27,490 nt of DNA from a virus, in the IMG/VR virus record IMGVR_UViG_3300040815_000681, positions 1 through 27,490 of that record, one strand, 5' to 3'. Of this stretch, positions 21,901 to 27,490 are shown one piece after another. Each line of letters begins with the position of its first letter. The stretch's first letter is position 1. A program made the position numbers and the translations under genes. A model generated the notes under the pieces. It was not told where the DNA came from. It worked only from the letters and a program-made list of their open reading frames with translations, and made no database searches.

Positions 21901-22396
21901 TAGTTTCTGGGTTGAATACAACGTCTGTGCCATAATCTGCAAAAGCACTAAAGAAATCACCAACCCCACCAATTTCGGCTTTATCAAATCTTTCTTGAAG
22001 ATAACGATAAGCTTCTTTTACATCTTCAGGAGCGTCTTCCATTGCCATTGCTTTGTTTAGCTTAGCGCCAATACGTACAACATCATCACGAAGAAACTCT
22101 GCTGGATCAGTATCTCTAGCGCTTGTAGAAGGATCAATAAGCGTAGACATAAAGGTTTGATTGTTGCCAAGATAATCGGTTAACAACTCAAACTTTTGAA
22201 TTACTTCTGGATCTTCTTTAAATTCAGAAACAGTTTCTCCATAAATATTTCTATAAGAAAAATCATCAGCCGTTAAGTCTTGAAAATATTTATTTGTTTC
22301 TGTATACTCAGAAGGTATTTTAATTTCTTGAGGTTTAGGCGTTTGACTTTCTGGAAAATTTACGTCTGTGAATAAATCGTGTCTATAGTTAGCCAT
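18995..22396 (-). CDS. Internal virion / ejection protein, 1133 aa
   Basis: The largest complete gene in the window has no enzymatic motif I can identify. It is helical, with Gly/Ala-rich hydrophobic stretches near residues 165-260 (VAGIFSGGQSAAGTAVAQ, then FLSTLVGAGAGAGLAKLLKL) that could insert in membranes. It has the size and composition of T7 gp16-class ejection proteins (1318 aa in T7), but the lytic transglycosylase motif is not seen. The C-terminus (KMTGIPYNIQAGSAF, then DPIKTLLG) resembles tails of other marine phage virion proteins as I recall. It lies between two other large virion genes. Two perfect sigma-70 consensus sites lie inside it. Confidence 0.65.
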   Translation of the reverse strand: MANYRHDLFTDVNFPESQTPKPQEIKIPSEYTETNKYFQDLTADDFSYRNIYGETVSEFKEDPEVIQKFELLTDYLGNNQTFMSTLIDPSTSARDTDPAEFLRDDVVRIGAKLNKAMAMEDAPEDVKEAYRYLQERFDKAEIGGVGDFFSAFADYGTDVVFNPETIASVVAGIFSGGQSAAGTAVAQQGARLALAKALGKASTIMNPTTVGGAAIYAGSFTGLDNYTQQQLDISLDKREEVDENEVFLSTLVGAGAGAGLAKLLKLGASKINKQNTEEAFEDAGFDSDYDYYSKRAKSSFDAASDKADTAPQPGTEIVVDNIPLYAPKMIEDFSGKFQGITPDPEDLAADAQFSKLVNDLGGGQATQDELIDAAIAAAQQESKDKVSSVFMNKLYRMFANTTSGMFGGKASGVYSPYTAYSGAAKVLQQKFSREFAKNWRGPQKIIAEDFAEAQRKITGKYYVDFLNIVEPIAFNKLKGTLKDNVNADLSKAIRGGMTGNKTIDTTGLKIKQIYEELGDRLYEAGIIAHKVEDYVPRMWNRKAIEKNSDKFKTLLVQENEAADLIEADRIVKEMLDKENQLDSGTHGHFFSAKRKFENIENDALFEEFLNNDVNSTFYTYIYQAGKSLAKKRVFGVRNENEFTNRWINQIAEDHLRATGKALPKSERERMLQTYRLATSENLDRFGDGLQNTVDGYNFVTRVATLPLATLSSLSEVLLNISKAGVVNSVKGFGEAAEISFKRITKDMHSDLMSKHGLTAQEAWRELYEHSIAIDHGLSQVGNRLAGDDLINDNLQKASNKFFRLNFLDQWTKFAQLTSYATGKRLIEDNIQAIAEHGNAKMTRRIQNKMDELAELGIDLEEGIKWFKAGAKNNDEFYSKVKDGAARYTNDIILQPTALSSIKPRLYSNPKTSMLFNLLSYPAAFSNTILKGAAKQMIRNPSANAAKVLTAGIIMTETQRYLNYIRSRGQSEENTTPAEARLAAVKRWGGNGLLFDQLERAQKTAMYSGKVSSYLLMPFGPLPSDVINFYNRPASTLGTKVPGYAAGTTLLGKETMDEYRKGLKNIDRQLKDVGIPDKPMDVGRDLFAKGGEVDIPNAPKEPDERIDKMTGIPYNIQAGSAFIDEEDPIKTLLG
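19055..19083 (-). promoter_or_regulatory. Perfect-consensus sigma-70 promoter, leftward
   Basis: On the minus strand TTGACA (19083-19078), a 17-nt spacer and TATAAT (19060-19055) match consensus at all twelve positions with optimal spacing. It lies in the 3' end of the 1133-aa gene. The transcript would start near 19048, about 60 nt before the ATG of the ART-domain protein, and would also carry lysozyme and the small basic genes. Confidence 0.72.
19699..19726 (+). promoter_or_regulatory. Perfect-hexamer promoter antisense to the virion operon
   Basis: TTGACA (19699-19704) and TATAAT (19721-19726) are separated by 16 nt on the plus strand, opposite to transcription of the surrounding virion gene. 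All twelve hexamer bases match consensus; the spacer is one short of optimal. No rightward gene follows, so any product would be an antisense RNA over the 5' two thirds of the 1133-aa gene. Confidence 0.5.
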
Positions 22397-22408
22397 GTAT
22401 TGTCTCTT

Positions 22409-23998
22409 TTAAAGTGAACGATATGTAGGTAAACGCTCAGACATTGGTTTGTCTTTTTCAAGTTTTACTTGTGGAGCATAAGCCATTTTATATCTATCGA
22501 GAATACTTGTTTGTGCTTGACCCATTGGAGATGTAAAAATATCATAGCTACTCATCCAATCAAAATAATTTTTCTTAGACATATCAGACATGTTTGTAAA
22601 AATACGCCCCATTTCTGTTTGGCCAGATTCTGATAATGTTTGAGCCATAATTTTAGTTCTGATATTTTCTAAAGTTTTTTTACTGTAAGGTATACGCTCA
22701 CCAGACTCACTTTGTTTTTCTAGCTTTTCTAAAGCAGCTAAAGCCAAAAAAGGACTATACACATCTTTTGTTAAATACAAATCTTTTCCGGGCTGTATTT
22801 CTAAATTTTCAAAAGGATTCAAAGCCGCAGAAGTATCAATCATTTTATTTTGAATGTTGATTGCTTGCATTTCAGAAGCAAGTTGAATTGCTACATCGTC
22901 TTCAAAATTAAATCGTTTTTGTAAGGCTTTAGAACCTACAAGAATCTCACCATAAACTTGTTTTTTAGCCGCAGAGATTCTATCTTTATCTTCGCTTTTA
23001 CCTACCAATACTTCTTCAGTATATTTTTTAAAAACGTTTAAAGTATCTTTAGAGACATTTTGCATAACATCCATTTGAGCTTGGTCAATAACTGGATCTT
23101 GAATACTTTGTATTCTTCTTTTAGTTAATCCAAATTCTCCAGTTGTTGTGTTTACTGGGTTCCCATTTAAATCATAAAAACCAAGAGCTTTTCCAGTAAC
23201 ACCATCAGTTAATAACTGCCCAGTGATTTTTTTGTCATTGCCAAATTCATCAGATATAGTAATTTCTTTTGTCTCTATTTTAGGCGGAGTTCTTTCCCAA
23301 TCAATAGTATCTTTATAATGTTGAACAAGATCTAACGCTGGCTTAGGCCCAACGTTTTCTTGTCGAAGAGTTTGATAGACTGAAGCTTTTTCTTTTAAAA
23401 ATTCTGAGTTTGATTTATCTAAAGCATTTGTAGCATTGCCGCCAGAAAACAAACCGCCAATTCCTTTGGTTATGTATTCTGCTACAGTCCTTGGTTGTTG
23501 TTTTAATAAAGCTTTATCGTATGCCATTGGATCAGCACCAGCGCCTTGAATAAACTTCGAAGCAGAATCATAACGAGTTTTAAGATTTTCTTCTGCTTCT
23601 TTAGCTCGCTTCATGGCTTCAGTATGGATTACTTGATTTATTTGAGTTTGTGAAGTTCCTGCTGGAGCCGCTAATTTTACTGCTTGTGTGATAGGCGCAA
23701 GCGCTTGGTCATACAAATATTGAAACCCATTCGACAAATAGTTATTATATTCTGTTACATCTTTCTCAGCTAAAGAATAGTTTGTTTTAAAGTTCACTCG
23801 TTGCTGAATAGTTTCTTCATTATTCATAAAATTTTGAACTTTAGATTCAAGAATTTTATTACCTACTACTCCAGCGAGCTGAACACCTAAACCAAGCAGT
23901 GCCTGTTTTTCTTCTTCTTTTCGAAGACGTTTAGCTTCTCTTTGATTTCTTTTACGAACATCAGCTAAAAGAGATTCACCAAATTGTTGAATAGCCAT
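22409..23998 (-). CDS. Virion-associated protein, 529 aa
   Basis: This protein is unrecognised by motif. The N-terminal 60 residues form a basic amphipathic helix followed by a hydrophobic patch (QALLGLGVQLAGVVGNKILE). The rest is largely helical and polar, with Gln/Lys-rich segments. Its position between the 1133-aa ejection-type protein and smaller structural genes corresponds to the internal core protein position in T7-like phages (gp14-gp16 region), so it is probably an internal or connector-associated virion protein. Its ATG shares one base with the upstream stop (TAATG), with GAGG upstream. Confidence 0.6.
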   Translation of the reverse strand: MAIQQFGESLLADVRKRNQREAKRLRKEEEKQALLGLGVQLAGVVGNKILESKVQNFMNNEETIQQRVNFKTNYSLAEKDVTEYNNYLSNGFQYLYDQALAPITQAVKLAAPAGTSQTQINQVIHTEAMKRAKEAEENLKTRYDSASKFIQGAGADPMAYDKALLKQQPRTVAEYITKGIGGLFSGGNATNALDKSNSEFLKEKASVYQTLRQENVGPKPALDLVQHYKDTIDWERTPPKIETKEITISDEFGNDKKITGQLLTDGVTGKALGFYDLNGNPVNTTTGEFGLTKRRIQSIQDPVIDQAQMDVMQNVSKDTLNVFKKYTEEVLVGKSEDKDRISAAKKQVYGEILVGSKALQKRFNFEDDVAIQLASEMQAINIQNKMIDTSAALNPFENLEIQPGKDLYLTKDVYSPFLALAALEKLEKQSESGERIPYSKKTLENIRTKIMAQTLSESGQTEMGRIFTNMSDMSKKNYFDWMSSYDIFTSPMGQAQTSILDRYKMAYAPQVKLEKDKPMSERLPTYRSL

Positions 23999-24615
23999 TA
24001 CTGCATTTCCTCTTCAGTAGGCGCTGGAGGCGCTAATAAACTACCAGTATCCTGAGCAGGAACTTCTTCTTCTTGTTGTTGTTCTTGTGCCATCAAGCTG
24101 TCATCAACTGGGAGTTGTTCTATTGTTTGAACCATTTCAGGTGTAAGCGTTTGTGCTGGAACTTTGCCAGATTTTAAAAACTGTTTCATTCCTTGAATTT
24201 TTTCTTCTTCAAACTTTGTTCCAAGAAGAGCAACTTCATCTGCTTCGTCTTCATCTTCACCACGATAAATAACAGGATCAATTCCTGCGCGTTCGGCTAA
24301 AGCTAAAAGCATATAAGCTACAGGCTCAGCCAACATAAGCATAAGGTCTGGAGACCACTTGCCTTCTGTAAAGCCTGTAAAAAGAAGTGTTCTTACAATA
24401 TCCATAACAGGCATATCGTCAGCCATTAATTGCAGAATTTGAACATAAGATTCTTCTTCAATTAAGTTTCCAAAAATAAATTCAGAAGCTTCGTGGACTG
24501 AAGTAAACTGTGGAGGCTTTTCATAAGGCTGAGGATTATCAGGATCTGTTGTAAGACCTTGGCCCGGAATAGGCCGACCCATCTGTGTAACTACTTTTAC
24601 GTATTCATCATTCAT
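23998..24615 (-). CDS. Virion-associated acidic protein, 205 aa
   Basis: The N-terminus (VKVVTQMGRPIPGQGLTTDP) and middle (FIFGNLIEEESYVQILQLMA, then LLFTGFTEGKWSPDLMLMLA) resemble a conserved structural protein I have seen in marine phage genomes. The C-terminal 40 residues are acidic, Gln- and Pro-rich and probably disordered (QEQQQEEEVPAQD). It is helical in the middle, with hydrophobic stretches that are not long enough for clear membrane helices. It lies between two virion genes with 3-nt and 1-nt junctions. The specific role is not known. Confidence 0.6.
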   Translation of the reverse strand: MNDEYVKVVTQMGRPIPGQGLTTDPDNPQPYEKPPQFTSVHEASEFIFGNLIEEESYVQILQLMADDMPVMDIVRTLLFTGFTEGKWSPDLMLMLAEPVAYMLLALAERAGIDPVIYRGEDEDEADEVALLGTKFEEEKIQGMKQFLKSGKVPAQTLTPEMVQTIEQLPVDDSLMAQEQQQEEEVPAQDTGSLLAPPAPTEEEMQ

Positions 24616-24618
24616 GTT

Positions 24619-25800
24619 TTAAAAGTTCCCCATTAAAAATGGTGTGCCGTATCCACGCTGTTGCATTGCTTGGTTGTATACATTTGCATTAAAACCATAA
24701 GGACTCATAGCCATAGATTCTGTATTGTTAGCTAAGTATGCCACAGCATCAAACGACTGTTGTTGTTGGCCGTACATTCCAATATCTGTAGTGCTAGACA
24801 TATCTATAGTTGGCACATAGCCTGAAAATTGACTAATGTTTGTATCTGGCATTAAATCAGCGGCTTTTTGTATAGTACCCGAAACTGCACCAGTTACTCC
24901 TTTTATAGTCGCTGTACTAAAAACATCAGAAACTTTTTCGCCTGTCCATTCTGTTTTAGTTTTTTCCCACGCTTCGCCTAAAGCTTTAGCAGGGTCTTTA
25001 AAAACAGAAGTTCCTGTTGCTTCAGCATAAGGCGTTACATTTTTAGTTGGAACTCCAGAAGTTTGCGGCATTCCAAGAAGACTGTCAGTTGCTTGAGCAG
25101 GTTTATAACCTACTTCTGGAATTTCATAGTTTAGTTGTTCAACAAGCCCTTTATCAACAACTTGTTCGGGAGCCAAAGTTTCTGGAATAGAATTTAAAAT
25201 TTGATCTCTTTCAGTTTCTGCAAGACTTTCAGGAATTGATTCTAAATATTGCTCTCTTGTCATTCCTAGTGTTTGTTCTTGAATTGCCTGTACTGCATAT
25301 TTATTTGTTGCAGTTAAAGTGTTTGAACTAAACAAATCTCCAACACTGGCTTTTACACCGCTAACTGCATCTGTAAAGCCTTTACCGATATCTCCAGTAA
25401 AACCTTTTTCAGCTAGGTATTTTCCAAAAGTAGAATCCGATAGCCCAAGTTTATCTAAACCAGCCGTAGCTACTTCACCCAATACTTTTGTAACACCTTC
25501 AGTAATTGATTTAAACGTGCTACCTACTTTTGTTCCAACATTAACTGCAGCATTTAAAACTTGACCAGCGCCTTTTACAATAGCGCCAGTTACACCGCCC
25601 ATTGTTGTATTTATCATAGACCCCGCAAGTTTTCCAAACATAGAACCTATACCGGGTAATAAAAGGCTAAGACCTATTTGGCCAATAATGCCTATCTTGC
25701 CCATGAACTTGCCAAACTTGGCGGCAACCTTTTTAAGTCCTCGGCCAATTTTACGAAAGACTTTTCCAATACCTTTAAATACTTTGCTAAAAAATCCCAT
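24619..25800 (-). CDS. Structural protein with membrane-active N-terminus, 393 aa
   Basis: The first 35 residues are a basic amphipathic region (MGFFSKVFKGIGKVFRKIGR) followed by a hydrophobic segment (IGIIGQIGLSLLLPGIGSMF). This layout resembles pore-forming or membrane-disrupting peptides. Weak Gly/Ala/Val repeats follow (NAAVNVGTKVGSTFKSITEG). The C-terminal 60 residues are Gln/Asn/Tyr-rich (YNQAMQQRGYGTPFLMGNF). Similar proteins starting MGFFSKVFKGIGK occur among marine phage structural proteins as I recall. Ejection across the host membrane is a plausible role, inferred from composition and neighbours. Confidence 0.62.
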   Translation of the reverse strand: MGFFSKVFKGIGKVFRKIGRGLKKVAAKFGKFMGKIGIIGQIGLSLLLPGIGSMFGKLAGSMINTTMGGVTGAIVKGAGQVLNAAVNVGTKVGSTFKSITEGVTKVLGEVATAGLDKLGLSDSTFGKYLAEKGFTGDIGKGFTDAVSGVKASVGDLFSSNTLTATNKYAVQAIQEQTLGMTREQYLESIPESLAETERDQILNSIPETLAPEQVVDKGLVEQLNYEIPEVGYKPAQATDSLLGMPQTSGVPTKNVTPYAEATGTSVFKDPAKALGEAWEKTKTEWTGEKVSDVFSTATIKGVTGAVSGTIQKAADLMPDTNISQFSGYVPTIDMSSTTDIGMYGQQQQSFDAVAYLANNTESMAMSPYGFNANVYNQAMQQRGYGTPFLMGNF

Positions 25801-25805
25801 TGGAT

Positions 25806-27490
25806 TTAACCCCCAAGTAAAGTTTTAATTGTGTTAACTAATGTTGTTGTACTTGTCGGCGAGCCTTTAGATGCCGCCGCTTCGTTGCCAATTGCTGTAG
25901 CATAAAGCTGTGTCAATCTTGTTTGTTCGTTTTCATAAGACTGTCGAACATATGCGGCTTCATCGCGTATCTGTTGCCATACTTGCTGTTGTTCCATCAT
26001 TGTCAGACCATAAGCGTTTTGAACGTTTTGCTGGTTAGCTGCGTTCTGAGCCGCAGTATTGATGGTGTTTGTTTGTCTGCGCCAAGCTACATCAGCCTGT
26101 TCAATTGCTTGAGCATTTGCAGTATTAAATTGCTCTCGCTGTTGTTCAAGCTGAGTATTAAACTGATTAATGTTTGTTTCCATTTGAGCGTTAGCCATTG
26201 AGACTTGTGTAGCATTTTGTGCGTTTTGCGCCTCCATTCGGTTTTGTTCAGCAGTATTAAACTGAGCCATTGCATTTGTTTGAGATGCGTTGAACTGTGA
26301 AACTTGAGACGCTAAGCTCGCATTAAATTGATTAGCTTGTTGTTCATTAGCAGCGTTAAATTGTCGAGCTGCATTAGTAGCCGCCTGATTGCTTAGCATT
26401 GTTTGCTGAGCTTGTTGTTGGTTTAACACAGCCATTTGCTGCTCATTATTTAAGTTTGTTAAGTCCATTTGCAAAAAGGCTTGAGCATTCTGCATTTCAA
26501 TGCGAGTCTGAGCATCGAGGTTTGCCATATCCATAGACGCAAGTGCTGTAGCTCTTTGAATTACAGACTGCTGACGAGCATCAAAATCTTTCATAGTCAT
26601 TGTTTGCATAAACTGACTATTAGCAAGAGCCGTTTGTTGATTAACATCAAACTGTTTCATGTCTAAATTAGCATTAATCTGTGCATTAAACATTGCAGAT
26701 TCTTGCTGATTTGAAAGATTTGCTAATCCCATTTGTTGTGCAAGTTGTGCGTTAACCTGTGCGGCTTGCATACGCTTTTCATAGACTTGCAATTCTTTAA
26801 CGTTTTCAGCCGACATAGACTCAGAGTCTGCTTGGTTCTTAGCCGTTAAATTTGCAAGGCTTACTTTTTCAGCGGCAGAAAGTTTAGCCATTTCTGCATT
26901 TTGACGGAGCTGTGCGTTTTGCGACATAACCTGAACAGCAGTAGTTAACTCCGTCAATCTAAAACGATTAGCTTCTGTAAAGTTTGCGGAATCTGTTGCG
27001 GCTCTTTCAGAAAGATTTGCAAGCTCTATCTGTTGCTCAGCATTCATGTTAGCCATGTCCATCTGCTGAGCTAAGTTTGCATTAGTCTTTTTGAAATCTA
27101 CAAGGTTTTGAAGATTAGTTAATCGCTCTTGGTTTGTAGCCGTCATAGTATCACGGGATGCTACGTTTTGTTCGGTTAAGTTTGCTAACTCAACTTGAAG
27201 GCTAGTCGAAAGATTAGCTTTTTCCATATCTTGCTGAAGCTCAGCCTGACGCATAGTACGATTAACTTCAGCATTATAAGAAGCTAAACGAGTTTGTTGT
27301 TCGGCACTAAGATTTTGTGCCTCTGCTTGATTAAGAGCTTCAAGGTTTGCAAGATCCATTCTTGTACCAGCATCAAGATTTGCAAGAGCTGTTTGTTGAC
27401 GCTGTGCAGATTCTTGTGAAGCTTTTTGCTGAGCGTTCTGAAGATTCTGCATACGCACATCTTGTTGCTGAGCGGCAGTTGTTAGTGTTG
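25806..27490 (-). CDS. Hendecad-repeat virion protein (N-terminus beyond window)
   Basis: The frame stays open to the right edge, so the true start is outside the window; a GTG at 27458 is merely the first possible start inside. The visible 561 residues consist of consecutive 11-residue repeats, with consensus close to hydrophobic-x-L/M-A-N-L-x-A-x-x-Q, then a 66-residue non-repeat tail ending VNTIKTLLGG. Ala, Asn, Gln, Met and Thr dominate; Cys and Pro are almost absent from the repeats. Eleven-residue periodicity favours right-handed coiled coils or long amphipathic helices. Its place upstream of the virion genes suggests a fibre, core or scaffold component. Confidence 0.72.
   Translation of the reverse strand, partial: TLTTAAQQQDVRMQNLQNAQQKASQESAQRQQTALANLDAGTRMDLANLEALNQAEAQNLSAEQQTRLASYNAEVNRTMRQAELQQDMEKANLSTSLQVELANLTEQNVASRDTMTATNQERLTNLQNLVDFKKTNANLAQQMDMANMNAEQQIELANLSERAATDSANFTEANRFRLTELTTAVQVMSQNAQLRQNAEMAKLSAAEKVSLANLTAKNQADSESMSAENVKELQVYEKRMQAAQVNAQLAQQMGLANLSNQQESAMFNAQINANLDMKQFDVNQQTALANSQFMQTMTMKDFDARQQSVIQRATALASMDMANLDAQTRIEMQNAQAFLQMDLTNLNNEQQMAVLNQQQAQQTMLSNQAATNAARQFNAANEQQANQFNASLASQVSQFNASQTNAMAQFNTAEQNRMEAQNAQNATQVSMANAQMETNINQFNTQLEQQREQFNTANAQAIEQADVAWRRQTNTINTAAQNAANQQNVQNAYGLTMMEQQQVWQQIRDEAAYVRQSYENEQTRLTQLYATAIGNEAAASKGSPTSTTTLVNTIKTLLGG
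26007..27458 (-). repeat. Tandem hendecad repeats with 55-residue super-repeat
   Basis: Cutting the protein into 11-residue blocks from codon 27458 keeps register for 44 blocks without an indel. Blocks 3-7, 8-12, 13-17 and 18-22 align with one another as four 55-residue (165-nt) super-repeats; for example the blocks MDLANLEALNQ, VELANLTEQNV, IELANLSERAA and VSLANLTAKNQ fall at the same place. Later blocks keep the 11-residue register with a different core, QFNA/QFNT at a fixed position. Confidence 0.8.

Noticed and set aside
22517-22545. TTGACC-N17-TATCAT on the plus strand, antisense to a virion gene
   Set aside because: Ten of twelve matches are expected several times by chance in a window of this size, and nothing follows it.
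27456-27458. GTG as true start of the hendecad protein
   Set aside because: The frame is open to the window edge, the repeat register continues upstream, and no convincing ribosome binding site precedes the GTG.
25806-27490. Repeat-rich DNA considered as a CRISPR array
   Set aside because: Repeats are coding, diverged and contiguous with no spacers; the 33-nt and 165-nt periods follow the protein repeats.
1-27490. tRNA genes, phage RNA polymerase gene and phage-specific promoter repeats
   Set aside because: No cloverleaf, polymerase motif or recurring promoter longer than the sigma-70-type hexamers was found on reading both strands; they may lie outside the window.

Overview
The window is part of a tailed-phage genome, most likely a marine podovirus with a T7-like replication module. 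It is AT-rich by eye and almost fully coding, with many 1-4 bp start/stop overlaps. No integrase, repressor, tRNA, rRNA, CRISPR array, insertion sequence or phage RNA polymerase was seen. The gene set (T7-type primase-helicase, family A DNA polymerase, T7-type endonuclease I, Cas4/RecB-like exonuclease, B12-dependent ribonucleotide reductase, MazG, DUF932, DUF3310, several small conserved marine-phage proteins) recalls HMO-2011-like or cobavirus-like phages of marine Alphaproteobacteria. That placement comes from memory of gene content, not from a search. Unlike HMO-2011 as I remember it, the polymerase has no DnaJ-type cysteine insert.

Layout. Positions 1-14123 are transcribed rightward. First come small early genes (2-4913), including DUF932, DUF3310, MazG, two small cysteine-rich proteins and two tiny membrane proteins. 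The replication and nucleotide module follows (4920-13542): ssDNA-binding protein, primase-helicase, polymerase, GIY-YIG/T5orf172-type protein, exonuclease, endonuclease I and class II ribonucleotide reductase, with three small trailing genes. Positions 14107-27490 are transcribed leftward. Read from the right edge these are virion proteins: a giant hendecad-repeat protein cut by the window edge, a membrane-active-looking protein, three internal or structural proteins and a protein with an ADP-ribosyltransferase-like domain. GH24 lysozyme and a cluster of small, mostly basic or membrane proteins, including a DUF1289 protein, come last.

Regulation. The rightward arm carries one extended -10 element and five near-consensus sigma-70 promoters, three of them inside or overlapping coding sequence. 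The leftward arm has one perfect-consensus sense promoter and one perfect-consensus antisense promoter, both inside the same virion gene. This suggests host RNA polymerase is used. The two arms converge with 17 bp of overlap; each arm's candidate terminator lies inside the other arm's last gene.

How the genes work together. Ribonucleotide reductase and MazG would supply and clean the dNTP pool. Primase-helicase, polymerase and SSB copy the genome, while exonuclease and endonuclease I process host DNA and recombination intermediates. The leftward genes build the virion and ejection apparatus and lyse the cell. The clearest unusual object is the protein at the right edge, with about 44 consecutive 11-residue repeats, part of which is arranged in 55-residue super-repeats.
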